Origin: Pseudomonas quercus | GTDB lineage: Bacteria > Pseudomonadota > Gammaproteobacteria > Pseudomonadales > Pseudomonadaceae | Assembly (NCBI RefSeq): GCF_012033695.1 | Contig: NZ_JAAVJI010000009.1 | Location: 62,001-126,000, forward strand | Length of the DNA stretch: 64,000 nucleotides | Direction of reading: 5' to 3' | Part shown: one piece after another, positions 1 through 8,861 of the stretch | Position numbering within the stretch: the stretch's first letter is position 1 | How the letters are laid out: each line of letters opens with the position of its first letter | Program-made: the position numbers and the translations under genes | Notes under the pieces: generated by a model | What the model was told of the DNA's origin: nothing | The model's database searches: none | The model's input: only the letters and a program-made list of their open reading frames with translations

Positions 1-684
1 GACGACAACCAGGACTTCCTCGAAGAACACGGCCGTGTGGTGGTCAAGCCACTGGACGGCGAACAAGGTCTTGGCGTGGCGGTGGACCTGACTACCCTTG
101 AAGACGTACAGGCGGCTATCGACGTTGCCCGCCAGTACGACAGCCAAGTATTGCTAGAGAGCTTCCACGAAGGGGCCGACCTGCGCGTGGTGGTGATCGG
201 TTTTGAAGTGGTCGCCGCTGCTATCCGGCGCCCGGCGCAGATCAAGGGTAACGGCCAGCACACGGTACGGGAATTGATCGAAGCCCAAAGCCGTCGGCGC
301 CAGGCGGCCACCGGTGGGGAAAGCCGTATTCCCCTGGACCGCGAAACCGAGCGCACCGTGCAGGCTGCAGGCTTTGAATACGAGAGCGTGTTGGAGGACG
401 GCCACACCCTGGTGGTGCGCAAAGCCGCCAACCTGCACACGGGCGGCCACCTGGAAGACGTGACTGACACGCTTCACCCGGTACTGCGCAACGCGGCCAT
501 TACCGCGGCCCGCGCACTGGACATCCCCGTGGTGGGCGTGGACCTGCTGGTGCCTGCCGCTGACCAGCCGGATTATGTGTTTATCGAAGCCAATGAGCGT
601 GTGGGCCTGGCCAACCACGAGCCCCGCCCTACGGCGGAACGCTTCGTGGATTTGCTGTTCCCACATATACAACCCGCACGCTGA
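1..684 (+). CDS. ngg: N-acetylglutaminylglutamine synthetase, C-terminal part (5' end outside window)
   Basis: Open reading frame enters from the left edge in frame 1 and stops at 682-684, so only about 227 C-terminal residues are visible. They carry the back half of an ATP-grasp fold: KPLDGEQGLGV (ATP-binding Lys and Gly-rich loop), DLRVVVIG, the basic PAQIKGNGQHTVRELI segment and the metal-binding end VVGVDLLV...FIEANERVGL. This cyanophycin-synthetase-like arrangement is typical of the fused acetyltransferase/ATP-grasp ligase that makes the osmolyte N-acetylglutaminylglutamine amide (NAGGN) in Pseudomonas. The M42 peptidase that follows is the third member of that conserved trio, which supports the call; the amidotransferase gene asnO would be expected upstream. 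Substrate is inferred from context, the ATP-grasp fold is seen. Confidence 0.82.
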   Translation, partial: DDNQDFLEEHGRVVVKPLDGEQGLGVAVDLTTLEDVQAAIDVARQYDSQVLLESFHEGADLRVVVIGFEVVAAAIRRPAQIKGNGQHTVRELIEAQSRRRQAATGGESRIPLDRETERTVQAAGFEYESVLEDGHTLVVRKAANLHTGGHLEDVTDTLHPVLRNAAITAARALDIPVVGVDLLVPAADQPDYVFIEANERVGLANHEPRPTAERFVDLLFPHIQPAR

Positions 685-775
685 CCCCCTGCCCGTTTTC
701 AGCGGGCATCAACGGGCCTGAGGGCGCTAACCGGCGCTCACTGGCCTGCCTTACGTATCCCCGAGGAGCCTAACG

Positions 776-1951
776 ATGTCGAACATCCCCGAGCCGGATA
801 TGGATTATCTGCGCAAGGTGCTGCTGGAAATGCTCGCCATTCCCAGCCCTACTGGTTTCACCGATACCATTGTGCGCTATGTGGCGGAGTGCCTTGAAAG
901 CCTGGGTATCCCCTATGAACTCACCCGTCGCGGCACGCTGCGTGCCACCCTCAAAGGCAAACGCAGCTCCCCCGACCGCGCAGTGTCTTCGCACTTGGAT
1001 ACCATCGGCGCCATTGTGCGCGTGATTCAGGACAATGGCCGCCTGGGCCTGGCGCCTGTAGGGTGCTGGTCCAGCCGGTTTGCCGAAGGCAGCCGCGTGA
1101 GCGTATTCACCGATAGCGGTATTGTGCGCGGCAGCGTGCTGCCGTTGATGGCCTCCGGGCATGCGTACAATACGGCCATCGACGAAATGCCGGTGACCTG
1201 GGACCACGTGGAACTACGCCTGGATGCCTATTCCTCCACACGTGCAGACGCCGAAACCCTTGGCGTGAATGTGGGCGACTTCGTGGCTTTCGACCCCCTG
1301 CCCGAATTCACGGAAAGCGGGCACATCAGCGCTCGCCACCTGGACGATAAAGCCGGCGTGGCTGCGGTACTGGCTGCGTTGAAGGCCATTGTGGACAGCG
1401 GTGCCGAGCCCCTGATCGACTGCCACCCTATCTTTACCATTACCGAAGAAACAGGCTCGGGCGCTGCGGGGGCCTTGCCTTGGGACGTGAGTGAATTCGT
1501 AGGCGTGGACATTGCCCCGGTCGCCCCAGGGCAGCAGTCCAGCGAACACGCCGTGAGCGTGGCCATGCAGGACTCCAGTGGCCCCTATGACTATCACCTG
1601 TCCCGTCACCTGTTGAAGCTGGGAACAGAGCATGACCTGCCCATGCGCCGGGACCTGTTCCGCTATTACTACAGCGACGCGCATTCCGCTGTGAATGCAG
1701 GCAATGACGTGCGTGCAGCGCTGCTGGCCTTCGGGTGCGACGCCACCCATGGCTACGAGCGCACGCACATCGACAGCCTGGGCGCACTAAGCCGCTTGCT
1801 GACGGCCTACATGCTCAGCCCGCCTGTGTTTGCCAGCGATGCTGACCCGGCCAGTGCCTCGTTGAGCAAGTTCAGCAAACAGATCGAGCATGAGGCCCAT
1901 ATGGAAAGCGATACCCGGGTGCCCGCCGTGGACGAACTGGTTGGCAAGTAA
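776..1951 (+). CDS. NAGGN-operon M42 family metallopeptidase
   Basis: 391 residues, ATG after a strong GAGGAG site. Metal-binding features of the M42 clan are readable: SSHLDTIGAIV near residue 63, the ARHLDDKAGVAA segment with the bridging Asp, the ITEETGSGAAG catalytic Glu-Glu pair, a VGVDIAPV metal ligand and the late THGYERTHIDS histidine. This is the 'trio' M42 hydrolase that accompanies the amidotransferase and synthetase genes of the NAGGN osmoprotectant operon; its substrate is not firmly known, but turnover or processing of NAGGN or related dipeptides is the usual suggestion. It lies 91 bases after ngg on the same strand, so co-transcription under osmotic induction is likely. Ends before a strong intrinsic terminator. 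Confidence 0.85.
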   Translation: MSNIPEPDMDYLRKVLLEMLAIPSPTGFTDTIVRYVAECLESLGIPYELTRRGTLRATLKGKRSSPDRAVSSHLDTIGAIVRVIQDNGRLGLAPVGCWSSRFAEGSRVSVFTDSGIVRGSVLPLMASGHAYNTAIDEMPVTWDHVELRLDAYSSTRADAETLGVNVGDFVAFDPLPEFTESGHISARHLDDKAGVAAVLAALKAIVDSGAEPLIDCHPIFTITEETGSGAAGALPWDVSEFVGVDIAPVAPGQQSSEHAVSVAMQDSSGPYDYHLSRHLLKLGTEHDLPMRRDLFRYYYSDAHSAVNAGNDVRAALLAFGCDATHGYERTHIDSLGALSRLLTAYMLSPPVFASDADPASASLSKFSKQIEHEAHMESDTRVPAVDELVGK

Positions 1952-1959
1952 CCCTTCAA

Positions 1960-2001
1960 GGCGCCCGGCAGTACGGTAAGCTGGGCGCCACTTTATTTTT
2001 T
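1960..2001 (+). terminator. Intrinsic terminator after the NAGGN operon
   Basis: GGCGCCC at 1960-1966 pairs with GGGCGCC at 1983-1989, followed by a T-rich run (1991-2001). It ends the ngg/M42 transcript just before yheU. Confidence 0.75.
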
Positions 2002-2015
2002 AGTGGTGTAGCACT

Positions 2016-2246
2016 GTGCTGATTCCCTACGACCAACTGGCGCCTGACACCTTGAACCGGCTTATCGAAGACTTCGTAACCCGGGACGGTACCGACAACG
2101 GTGACGAAACGCCGCTGGACACCCGCGTTCTTCGTGTACGCCATGCATTGGCCAAGCAGCAGGCATTCATTCTGTTCGACATGGAGAGCCAGCAGTGTCA
2201 GCTACTGGCCAAGCACGATGTTCCAAAGGAACTGCTAGAGGGCTGA
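2016..2246 (+). CDS. YheU family protein (UPF0270)
   Basis: 76 residues beginning at a GTG codon: [20 protein letters not shown], then [14 protein letters not shown] and the conserved [15 protein letters not shown] segment. This is the compact YheU/UPF0270 family of gammaproteobacteria, about 70-75 residues long and of unknown function. The length agrees with the family. It is transcribed toward the rsmI gene on the other strand, and its last 80 bases are antisense to the extended tail of that gene, so the two messages could interfere. Confidence 0.82.
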   Translation: MLIPYDQLAPDTLNRLIEDFVTRDGTDNGDETPLDTRVLRVRHALAKQQAFILFDMESQQCQLLAKHDVPKELLEG

Positions 2247-2439
2247 CGCCAGGGGCACCCAACCCGTTGCCCAGGCGTTCCCGTAGCAGGCGGCGGTAGA
2301 TTTCCGCCCGGTGCACCTCTACCTCACGAGGGGCGTCTACCCCAAGCCTTACCTGGCTTCCACTTACCGAAAGCACCTTGAGGCGAATATTGTCGCCGAT
2401 GATGATCTCCTCACCGACTACGCGGGTCAGTACAAGCAT
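2167..2439 (-). CDS. rsmI: CsrA/RsmA family translational regulator, RsmI type, with extended C-terminus
   Basis: 90 residues from an ATG with an AAAGGA site upstream. Residues 1-60 are a full CsrA fold: [20 protein letters not shown], then [20 protein letters not shown], including the RNA-binding LTR at the N-terminus and the R-x-E-V-x-V-H-R strand. CsrA proteins bind GGA motifs in mRNA leaders and control secondary metabolism, motility and biofilm. The position beside the NAGGN genes and yheU matches rsmI of P. putida. CsrA proteins usually stop near 60-65 residues; here about 30 extra residues with Pro and Arg (from GNGLGAPGV to the stop at 2167) run antisense into yheU. The CsrA call is firm, the paralogue name less so. 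Confidence 0.85.
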   Translation of the reverse strand: MLVLTRVVGEEIIIGDNIRLKVLSVSGSQVRLGVDAPREVEVHRAEIYRRLLRERLGNGLGAPGVSPLAVPLEHRAWPVADTAGSPCRTE

Positions 2440-2594
2440 GGTCTGCATCCTTTGCTGGGTGGAGTACCGAGCCTGCCTTGGAATGCACTGAGGTTCAACG
2501 CTGAACAGGGCTTTGAGGCCGTGCAAGGTTAAAATTGGACACTTTCCTACAACCTTTCAGGCCAATGCTGTGCTCATTGCCGTTCGCTACACCG

Positions 2595-2924
2595 CTAGCT
2601 GGAGAACCGCGGGCCGAACAGCACTACGGTAGCGCCAACCAAGCACAACGCCACGCCAGCCCAGTCTGTCAGCAAGGGCTTGCCGCGCTCCACCACGGCC
2701 AGCCAGGCCAGTGAGGCTGCGATGTAGATTCCACCATAGGCTGCATAGGCACGCCCTGCATAGGCGGCTTCCACTTTGGTCAGCAGCAAGGCGAAACACA
2801 CCAGGCTAAGCAGGCCTGCTAGGGCCCAGAACGGGCCCTTGCCCAGGCGCAGCCATAGGTAAAAGCCATAGCAGCCCGTAATTTCGAACATCGCCGCCAG
2901 CGCGAACCACACGTAATTGAGCAC
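2595..2924 (-). CDS. YnfA family inner-membrane protein
   Basis: 109 residues from a GTG codon preceded by GGGAAGAG. Four membrane helices are evident: [37 protein letters not shown], the [21 protein letters not shown] segment and [16 protein letters not shown]. The ExxGCY motif in the first helix and the central AYAAYGG are the family signatures. YnfA proteins are small multidrug resistance (SMR)-like membrane proteins, with efflux of cationic dyes reported for one enterobacterial member; the substrate here is unknown. A longer reading frame upstream would add a soluble, non-family N-terminus and was not used. Confidence 0.87.
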   Translation of the reverse strand: MLNYVWFALAAMFEITGCYGFYLWLRLGKGPFWALAGLLSLVCFALLLTKVEAAYAGRAYAAYGGIYIAASLAWLAVVERGKPLLTDWAGVALCLVGATVVLFGPRFSS

Positions 2925-3139
2925 GCTCTTCCCTTTTGAACAGGCAAAGCGCACAGCATACGCCCTGCTGCGGCAGCCATGGCTGTGTAAACGCCAGCAC
3001 ACTGAATGCCGGGACGTGTTTCACAGTATTTCAAACTTTTTGCGCACTCCATGAGTCACAGGTACAAGCGGACGGCCTACACGCTCCGCCTTTAACCGCG
3101 GCAGGCGCCGCACAGGGATCAACAAAAAAGGAATCCGCC

Positions 3140-3292
3140 ATGGGCACCATACTTATCATCGTCTTGATCTTGCTGCTGATCGGTGGTCTACCTGTCTTCC
3201 CCCACTCACGCAGCTGGGGCTATGGCCCGTCCGGTATCATCGGTACCGTGCTGGTCATTCTGCTGATTCTGGTATTGCTCGGGAAAATATGA
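3140..3292 (+). CDS. DUF3309 small membrane protein
   Basis: 50 residues, ATG after AAAAGGAATCCGCC. MGTILIIVLILLLIGGLPVF is one membrane helix, a central PHSRSWGYGPSG turn follows, and a second hydrophobic helix ends in GKI. This two-helix layout with the W-G-Y-G-P-S-G turn is the DUF3309 family, common in Pseudomonas and of unknown function. It is monocistronic and closes at a strong terminator. Confidence 0.82.
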   Translation: MGTILIIVLILLLIGGLPVFPHSRSWGYGPSGIIGTVLVILLILVLLGKI

Positions 3293-3313
3293 CGCCCCTG
3301 GCGTAGCCTGACA

Positions 3314-3355
3314 AGCAAAGCCCCGAGCGGTCTACAGACCCTCGGGGCTTTGCTT
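3314..3355. terminator. Bidirectional intrinsic terminator
   Basis: AGCAAAGCCCCGAG at 3314-3327 pairs with CTCGGGGCTTTGCT at 3341-3354. The stem has A and T runs at its ends and lies between two converging genes (DUF3309 and the TonB receptor), so it can serve both. Confidence 0.85.
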
Positions 3356-3366
3356 TGATCGGGTGT

Positions 3367-5397
3367 TCAGAAGGTAGTGCGCAGCCCTACCTGAACACTT
3401 CGGCCCTGTGCTGGTGCCAGGTCCCGGAGGATGGAACTGGCATAACGCACCGTCTGGTTGGTAAGGTTCTCGCCGCTGACAAAAGCCAGCCATTGGCTAT
3501 CCCCCACGTCAAACCCATACCCCACACTTGCCCCCACCGTGGTATAGCCGTCTGTTCCGCCCTCATTACTGGGGACACGGCGTTGCGCACTGGCATGTTC
3601 TACATCAACACGTGCCTGCCAGGCATTGCGGTTCCACAGCAGGCCGGTGCGCAGGCGCAGCGGCGCGATACGTGGCAGAGGCTCGCCCGTGTCCAGGTTC
3701 TTGGCACGGGTGTAGTCCGCCGAGGATTCCAGCGCGAAACTGCCGTACGCCGTATCCCCCAACCGCCAGTGGTCCTGGGCCTCCACACCAGCGAACCGTG
3801 CCCGCACCCCTGAGTAGGTGTATTCCGGAATGCCTGATACATCCTCCTCGCCTTCCTCATCCAAGGTACGGCCCGTGCCGAGCAGGCCGATGTAGTTGGA
3901 AAAGTGGGTATAGAACACGCCGATACTGCCTTTATGCACCTGGTTGTCGAAGCGCAAGGCCAGGTCGCTGGCCACGGCTTTTTCTTTTCCAAGGTCGGCA
4001 TCACCGCGTTCATAAGTGCCGGTGGCCACATGGGCGCCGTTGGCATACAGCTCATAGAACGTGGGGGCGCGCTCTGTGTAACTGAGGGTGGCAGCGACAG
4101 CCCAGACCGGCGTAAGGGTGTACACGGCACCTGAAGACACACTGCCTGCCGTGAAGCGGTTATCCGAGGCACCTTCAAACCGGTCATTGCCGCCAGGCTC
4201 TGGGGCCAGGGTAGTATGTTCCAGTCGACCGCCCAAGGAGGCTTTCAAGCGGTCCGTCACTTGCCACTCTTCTAGTACGAACAGCGCAGCAGTGTCTGTA
4301 TCGGTCTGCGGCACAAAGGCTTCCTCGCCCAGGGCCGAAAATTCGCTACGCGACACCTGCGCCCCGATCACGCCGTTCACCGGCCCTAACGGCTTGTGCC
4401 GGGCTTCGATTCTGGCTTCATACCCCTTGTTCTTGAACACGGTCCCCGTTTCGCCGTCCTCGATCTCACGGTGCTCATAGTCGGTGTAGCCTGCATCCAG
4501 CTTGACCGATGTGAAGGGGCCTTCAAGGTTGCGAACCTCCGAAGCGAAGCCATAGTGCTCCTGCTGCATACGCAGGCGAACAGCCTGTTCGGCTGGTGAA
4601 CCGTAGTTGCTGTCGTAATTGCTGTAGGACACGCCCGCGTAGCCATTATCCCAAGTGTAGGCACCGCCTACGGCACCACCGTCCTGGCGGCCATCACTGT
4701 TGCCCAGCCGATGCTTGCGATCGCCCTCAGGTTCGAGCGCGCGCTGGTCGGCGGTACGGGCATAACCCGGGATGCGCAGGTCATTGAAGGTACGGCTATT
4801 GGCGTCCAGGTGCAGCGCGAAGGTGCCGTTGCCAGCTTCCAGCTTGCCCGCGCTGCTGCGGGTGGTGTCCGCGCCTCCATAGCGCAGTTCCCCGGCCCCA
4901 TGAATGCCTTCAATGGCCTCAGTGGGAATGCGGTTGTCGAACGTATTGACCACACCACCAATGGCACTGCCCCCATACAGCAGGGCAGCGGGCCCGCGGA
5001 CCACTTCAATGCGGTCTACATTGACAGGGTCCAAGGGTACGGCATGGTCGTAGGACAGCGACGAGGCATCCAGCGCCCCGATACCATTGCGCAACAGGCG
5101 AATCCGGTCGCCGTCCAAGCCTCGAATGATGGGCCTGCTGGCACCAGGGCCGAAGTACGACGACGCCACACCGGGTTGGTGGGCCAGGGTTTCTCCCAGG
5201 CTGCCCTTTTGAGCAAACGTGAGTTCATCACCGTTGAGCACGGTGCTGGGTGTAGCGGATTGTTCACTGCCTAACGGGTTGGCCGTCACAACGACCGGTT
5301 GCAGAACTACTGCGTCGGCCGCCTGGGCCATAGGCGCCGACAGTGCAGCCGCCAGCGCCGACAGCGGCCACAGGGTATTCCTTGATTGCATCAACAT
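3367..5397 (-). CDS. znuD: TonB-dependent outer-membrane receptor, ZnuD type (zinc uptake)
   Basis: 676 residues from an ATG with AGGA eight bases upstream; an upstream in-frame ATG has no such site. A signal peptide (LSALAAALSAPMAQA) precedes a TonB-box-like VVLQPVVVTA, then the plug: PSTVLNGDEL, GPGASRPIIRGLDGDRIRLL, ALDASSLSYDHAVPLDP and VEVVRGPAALLYGGSAIGGV-like text (IEVVRGPAALLYG). The remainder is a 22-strand barrel ending in the aromatic TTF. The plug wording is that of ZnuD-type zinc receptors rather than siderophore receptors. A good Zur operator lies about 90 bases upstream, which independently points to zinc. I see no obvious His-rich loop, so a heme or copper role is not wholly excluded. 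Confidence 0.8.
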   Translation of the reverse strand: MLMQSRNTLWPLSALAAALSAPMAQAADAVVLQPVVVTANPLGSEQSATPSTVLNGDELTFAQKGSLGETLAHQPGVASSYFGPGASRPIIRGLDGDRIRLLRNGIGALDASSLSYDHAVPLDPVNVDRIEVVRGPAALLYGGSAIGGVVNTFDNRIPTEAIEGIHGAGELRYGGADTTRSSAGKLEAGNGTFALHLDANSRTFNDLRIPGYARTADQRALEPEGDRKHRLGNSDGRQDGGAVGGAYTWDNGYAGVSYSNYDSNYGSPAEQAVRLRMQQEHYGFASEVRNLEGPFTSVKLDAGYTDYEHREIEDGETGTVFKNKGYEARIEARHKPLGPVNGVIGAQVSRSEFSALGEEAFVPQTDTDTAALFVLEEWQVTDRLKASLGGRLEHTTLAPEPGGNDRFEGASDNRFTAGSVSSGAVYTLTPVWAVAATLSYTERAPTFYELYANGAHVATGTYERGDADLGKEKAVASDLALRFDNQVHKGSIGVFYTHFSNYIGLLGTGRTLDEEGEEDVSGIPEYTYSGVRARFAGVEAQDHWRLGDTAYGSFALESSADYTRAKNLDTGEPLPRIAPLRLRTGLLWNRNAWQARVDVEHASAQRRVPSNEGGTDGYTTVGASVGYGFDVGDSQWLAFVSGENLTNQTVRYASSILRDLAPAQGRSVQVGLRTTF

Positions 5398-5484
5398 TGC
5401 CACATTCCTGAAGGGCGTAAACCTCACAGCGTGTCGACCCGCTATGGGGTTTACCGAAAGACACCTTTACCGCCAGGCCTGACG

Positions 5485-5507
5485 GAAATGTTATCTTATA
5501 ACACTTC
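5485..5507 (-). promoter_or_regulatory. Zur box (zinc uptake regulator operator)
   Basis: The 23-base site at 5485-5507 reads GAAATGTTAT-CTT-ATAACACTTC, two 10-base arms matching at nine positions. It fits the gammaproteobacterial Zur consensus GAAATGTTAT-N3-ATAACATTTC. It sits 88-110 bases upstream of the znuD start and beyond the actP terminator, so znuD is the only evident target. Zur with zinc should repress it. Confidence 0.78.
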
Positions 5508-5535
5508 TTTTACATGACAAGGGTTTCACACAGTA

Positions 5536-5565
5536 AAACGCCACCGGCACAGGCCGATGGCGTTT
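5536..5565 (-). terminator. Intrinsic terminator of the DUF485-actP operon
   Basis: AAACGCCA at 5536-5543 pairs with TGGCGTTT at 5558-5565, with an inner GGC/GCC stem. On the minus strand the hairpin is followed by a T run, directly after the actP stop. Confidence 0.75.
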
Positions 5566-5589
5566 GGGTGCTGCCTTATGCTGAATACC

Positions 5590-7245
5590 TTAGTGAGCGA
5601 CGGCCCCACTGGCCCCCAGGCCGGTCTGCGACCTTACAAATTGCGGGTAGAACAAGGCACGCTCCTCGTCAGCAGCTTTGGATTTGTCCGTGACCGAGAA
5701 GAACCAGATACCTACAAAAGCCACCGTGATAGAGAACAGGGCTGGGTATTCGTAAGGGTAGATCGGCGTAGCGTGGCCCAGAATCTGTACCCAGATGGTC
5801 GGGCCTAGGATCATCAACCCTACTGCTGTAACCAGCCCCAGCCACCCACCGATCATGGCGCCGCGCGTGGTGAGCTTTTTCCAGTACATGGAGAGCAGCA
5901 GCACCGGGAAGTTACAGCTGGCGGCAATGGAGAAGGCCAGGCCTACCATGAAGGCGATGTTCTGTTTCTCGAACAGAATACCTAGCCCGATCGCCAGCAC
6001 ACCCAACGCGATGGTAGTGATCTTCGATACGCGGATCTCATCCTTCTCGTTGGCATGGCCCTTCTTGATCACAGACGCATACAGGTCGTGGGACACCGCC
6101 GAAGCGCCAGCCAGGGTAAGCCCTGCGACCACCGCCAGGATGGTGGCAAAGGCCACCGCCGAGATGAAGCCTAGGAACACGCTACCACCTACCGCATTGG
6201 CCAGGTGCACCGCTGCCATGTTGTTACCACCCAGCAGACCGCCTGCGGCGTCTTTGAAGTCTGGGTTGGTGCTCACCAGCAGGATCGCGCCAAAACCGAT
6301 GATAAAGGTGAGGATGTAGAAGTAGCCGATGAAGCCTGTGGCATAGAGCACGCTTTTACGGGCTTCCTTGGCGTCGCTTACGGTGAAGAAGCGCATCAGG
6401 ATATGCGGCAGGCCAGCGGTACCGAACATCAGCGCCAGGCCCAGGGAGAACGCGGAGATCGGGTCTTTCACCAGGCCGCCGGGGCTCATGATGGCTGCAC
6501 CTTTGGGGTGTACCTTGATGGCTTCGGAGAACAAGGCATTGAAGTCGAAGTTCACGTGTTTCATCACCATCAGTGCCATGAAGCTGGCACCAGACAGCAG
6601 CAGCACGGCTTTGATGATCTGCACCCAGGTGGTGGCCAGCATGCCGCCAAACAACACGTACAGGCACATGAGAATGCCCACCAGCACCACCGCCACGGTG
6701 TAGTCCAACCCGAACAACAACTGGATCAGCTTGCCTGCACCTACCATCTGGGCAATCAGGTAGAAGGCAACTACCACCAGTGAACCGCACGCCGACAGGG
6801 TACGGATTTCCTTCTGCTTCAAGCGATAGGACGCTACGTCCGCGAACGTATATTTGCCCAGGTTGCGCAGCCGCTCGGCGATCAGAAACAGAATGATCGG
6901 CCAGCCCACCAGGAAGCCGATGGAATAGATGAGGCCGTCGTACCCCGAGGTGAATACCAGCGCCGAGATACCCAGGAAGGAGGCGGCCGACATGTAGTCC
7001 CCGGCGATGGCCAGGCCGTTCTGGAAGCCCGTGATGCGCCCGCCTGCGGCATAGTAGTCTGCCGCAGACCGGTTACGTTTGGAGGCCCAATAGGTAATGC
7101 ACAGGGTGGCACCCACAAACACCACGAACATGGCAATGGCAGCCACGTTCAAGGGTTGCTTCTGCACGGCGCCGGTCAAGGCGTCGGCGGCCATGGCGCA
7201 GGGGGCCAATACACTGGCAGCCAATGCAACAAGAAGGCGGCTCAT
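5590..7245 (-). CDS. actP: Cation/acetate symporter ActP
   Basis: 551 residues with an N-terminal signal-like segment ([14 protein letters not shown]) and about 13 membrane helices. Readable sodium-solute-symporter signatures include [49 protein letters not shown] and [21 protein letters not shown]. These match ActP (YjcG), the inner-membrane permease that imports acetate and other short monocarboxylates, including glycolate. Its ATG overlaps the stop of the DUF485 gene by four bases, the standard two-gene arrangement. The usual acs gene is not adjacent here. Confidence 0.92.
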   Translation of the reverse strand: MSRLLVALAASVLAPCAMAADALTGAVQKQPLNVAAIAMFVVFVGATLCITYWASKRNRSAADYYAAGGRITGFQNGLAIAGDYMSAASFLGISALVFTSGYDGLIYSIGFLVGWPIILFLIAERLRNLGKYTFADVASYRLKQKEIRTLSACGSLVVVAFYLIAQMVGAGKLIQLLFGLDYTVAVVLVGILMCLYVLFGGMLATTWVQIIKAVLLLSGASFMALMVMKHVNFDFNALFSEAIKVHPKGAAIMSPGGLVKDPISAFSLGLALMFGTAGLPHILMRFFTVSDAKEARKSVLYATGFIGYFYILTFIIGFGAILLVSTNPDFKDAAGGLLGGNNMAAVHLANAVGGSVFLGFISAVAFATILAVVAGLTLAGASAVSHDLYASVIKKGHANEKDEIRVSKITTIALGVLAIGLGILFEKQNIAFMVGLAFSIAASCNFPVLLLSMYWKKLTTRGAMIGGWLGLVTAVGLMILGPTIWVQILGHATPIYPYEYPALFSITVAFVGIWFFSVTDKSKAADEERALFYPQFVRSQTGLGASGAVAH

Positions 7246-7553
7246 GCTTGCACCTCCTTGAGCAGCGCGCGGTTCATGTCATCGAACTCGCCATTGGCGC
7301 GGCGCACGTAGATGGCGGTCAGCACAAAGGCCGACAGAATCAGGCCTACCCCTATGGGGATGCCCCACGTGATGGAGGAGCCTGGGCTAACAGGGGTGCC
7401 AAGCACCTGTGGGCCGTAGGCGATCAACAAGATAAAAGCGGCGTACAAGCCCAGCATGATTGCCGAGAGCAGCCAGGCAAAACGCTCGCGCCTGGCGACC
7501 AGCTCCTTGAAACGCGGGTTGTTCTGTATTGCGAGATAGATGCTGTCGTTCAT
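7242..7553 (-). CDS. yjcH: DUF485 domain membrane protein (YjcH family)
   Basis: 103 residues from the ATG at 7553 with GGAGA upstream. [18 protein letters not shown] and [16 protein letters not shown] open the DUF485 domain; a second helix follows at [23 protein letters not shown], and the C-terminus is [15 protein letters not shown]. YjcH proteins always accompany ActP-type symporters and are thought to assist their assembly or function. Starts further upstream would add a poorly conserved leader. Overlap with actP by ATGA indicates translational coupling. Confidence 0.9.
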   Translation of the reverse strand: MNDSIYLAIQNNPRFKELVARRERFAWLLSAIMLGLYAAFILLIAYGPQVLGTPVSPGSSITWGIPIGVGLILSAFVLTAIYVRRANGEFDDMNRALLKEVQA

Positions 7554-7649
7554 TGTTTTTGTCTCCGCAGCACGGTTTAGTGGAACCTTGGCCACTGTAT
7601 GCCTGGTGCGGAAGAACGATAGACGACCTTAGTCTTAAATGATGGGACC

Positions 7650-7706
7650 GTTCGCGGGCTTCGCCCACTCCTACAGCCTGTGTAGGCATGGGCGAAGCCC
7701 GCGAAC
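7650..7706. repeat. REP-type palindrome
   Basis: GTTCGCGGGCTTCGCCCA at 7650-7667 is the reverse complement of the 18 bases at 7689-7706; the loop holds CTCCTACAG. This is the typical Pseudomonas repetitive extragenic palindrome. It lies between the betaine-binding protein gene and the promoter of the DUF485-actP operon. Confidence 0.8.
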
Positions 7707-7719
7707 AGCGGCTGAAACG

Positions 7720-8571
7720 TTATTTACCCGTCCACTCCGCTACGCGATCTGCATGGGCCGCGACCCATTCTTTGGCAACGGCATCGGGCTTCTTGCCGTT
7801 CTGGATGGCGAGCATCACCTCACCGATTTCGTTGGCATCTTTCCAGGAAAACTTCTTCAGGAAGGCTGCTACTTCGGGCGCCTTGGTGTCCAGCTGCTTG
7901 CTGCCCACGCTGTCCACATGTTCGGCTGCGCCATACACCCCTTTAGGGTCGTCCAGGAAACGCAGCTTCCACTTGGCGAACATCCAGTGGGGCACCCAGC
8001 CGGTCACAGCAATGGATTGCTGTTTGTCATAGGCACGCCCCAGTTCAGAGGTCATGGCCGCCCCAGAGCTGGCCTGGAGCTTGTAGCCATCCAGGCCATA
8101 GTCCTTGATGGCCTGGTCAGTTTTGAGCATTACGCCAGAGCCTGCGTCGATCCCTACTATCTTCTTGTTGAAGCTGTCATCGGTTTTCAGGTCCGCTACC
8201 GTCTTGGCCTTCACATACTCCGGCACGATCAAGCCGATCTTGGCGTCGTTGAAGTTGGGACCGTAGTCGACCACCTTGTCCTTGTTCTTCTCCCAGTACT
8301 CGCCATGGGTGACCGGGAGCCAGGCGGACATCATCAAGTCCAGTTTGCCCGTGGCGATCCCCTGCCACATGATGCCGGTGGCCACGGGCATCAGCTTCAC
8401 GTCGTAGCCGAGCTTCTGCTTGATGACCTCGGCTGCCACGAAGGTGGTGGCCACGCTGTCGGACCAGCCATCCACATAGCCGATGCTCAATTCAGTCTTG
8501 GCGCTTGCAACACCTGCCCCCATTGCCAGTACCAGTGCCGCCCCCGCTCCCCACAGTGTTCGCGCTTTCAT
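7720..8571 (-). CDS. Orphan glycine betaine/choline-type ABC substrate-binding protein (ProX/OpuAC family)
   Basis: 283 residues from ATG with GGGAG upstream. The signal peptide LVLAMGAGVASA is followed by ELSIGYVDGWSDSVA, KLGYDVKLMPVATGIMWQG, the KLDLMMSAWLPVTHGEYW segment and a late TGWVPHWMFAKWKLRFLDDP. The Trp-rich segments are typical of quaternary-amine binding proteins, whose ligand sits in an aromatic cage. No permease or ATPase gene flanks it, as is common in Pseudomonas, where several binding proteins share one Cbc-type core transporter. Choline, betaine or carnitine is therefore the likely ligand by inference. Confidence 0.85.
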   Translation of the reverse strand: MKARTLWGAGAALVLAMGAGVASAKTELSIGYVDGWSDSVATTFVAAEVIKQKLGYDVKLMPVATGIMWQGIATGKLDLMMSAWLPVTHGEYWEKNKDKVVDYGPNFNDAKIGLIVPEYVKAKTVADLKTDDSFNKKIVGIDAGSGVMLKTDQAIKDYGLDGYKLQASSGAAMTSELGRAYDKQQSIAVTGWVPHWMFAKWKLRFLDDPKGVYGAAEHVDSVGSKQLDTKAPEVAAFLKKFSWKDANEIGEVMLAIQNGKKPDAVAKEWVAAHADRVAEWTGK

Positions 8572-8861
8572 GTTCGCTCCCGATCTTGATGTTGGCGTGG
8601 TGCACCGCCAGGCCTGCGTGCCCGCTGATGACGCCCGGATCACTGCACCCGCGGCCGGCAGGTCGCCGACACGCTGATGATCGGCCTGTGCTTGTCGGCA
8701 GCCGGTTCTGGGTACGACCTGCAGCGGGTGATCAGCGACACGCCCCCACTCACCCGGCCACACCGCGCCCATGTTCGCCCGTTACTTGCATGGCCATGCA
8801 GGCTGTTACGTGCTCAAGAACCGGTTAAGATCGGCGCCTCCTTCTGCCGCCCGGCCCTGTC

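Noticed and set aside
8572..8861. Short frames in the gap between the betaine-binding protein and GH17 genes
   Set aside because: They are short, lack ribosome binding sites and family features; the 290 bases are more likely two divergent promoters.
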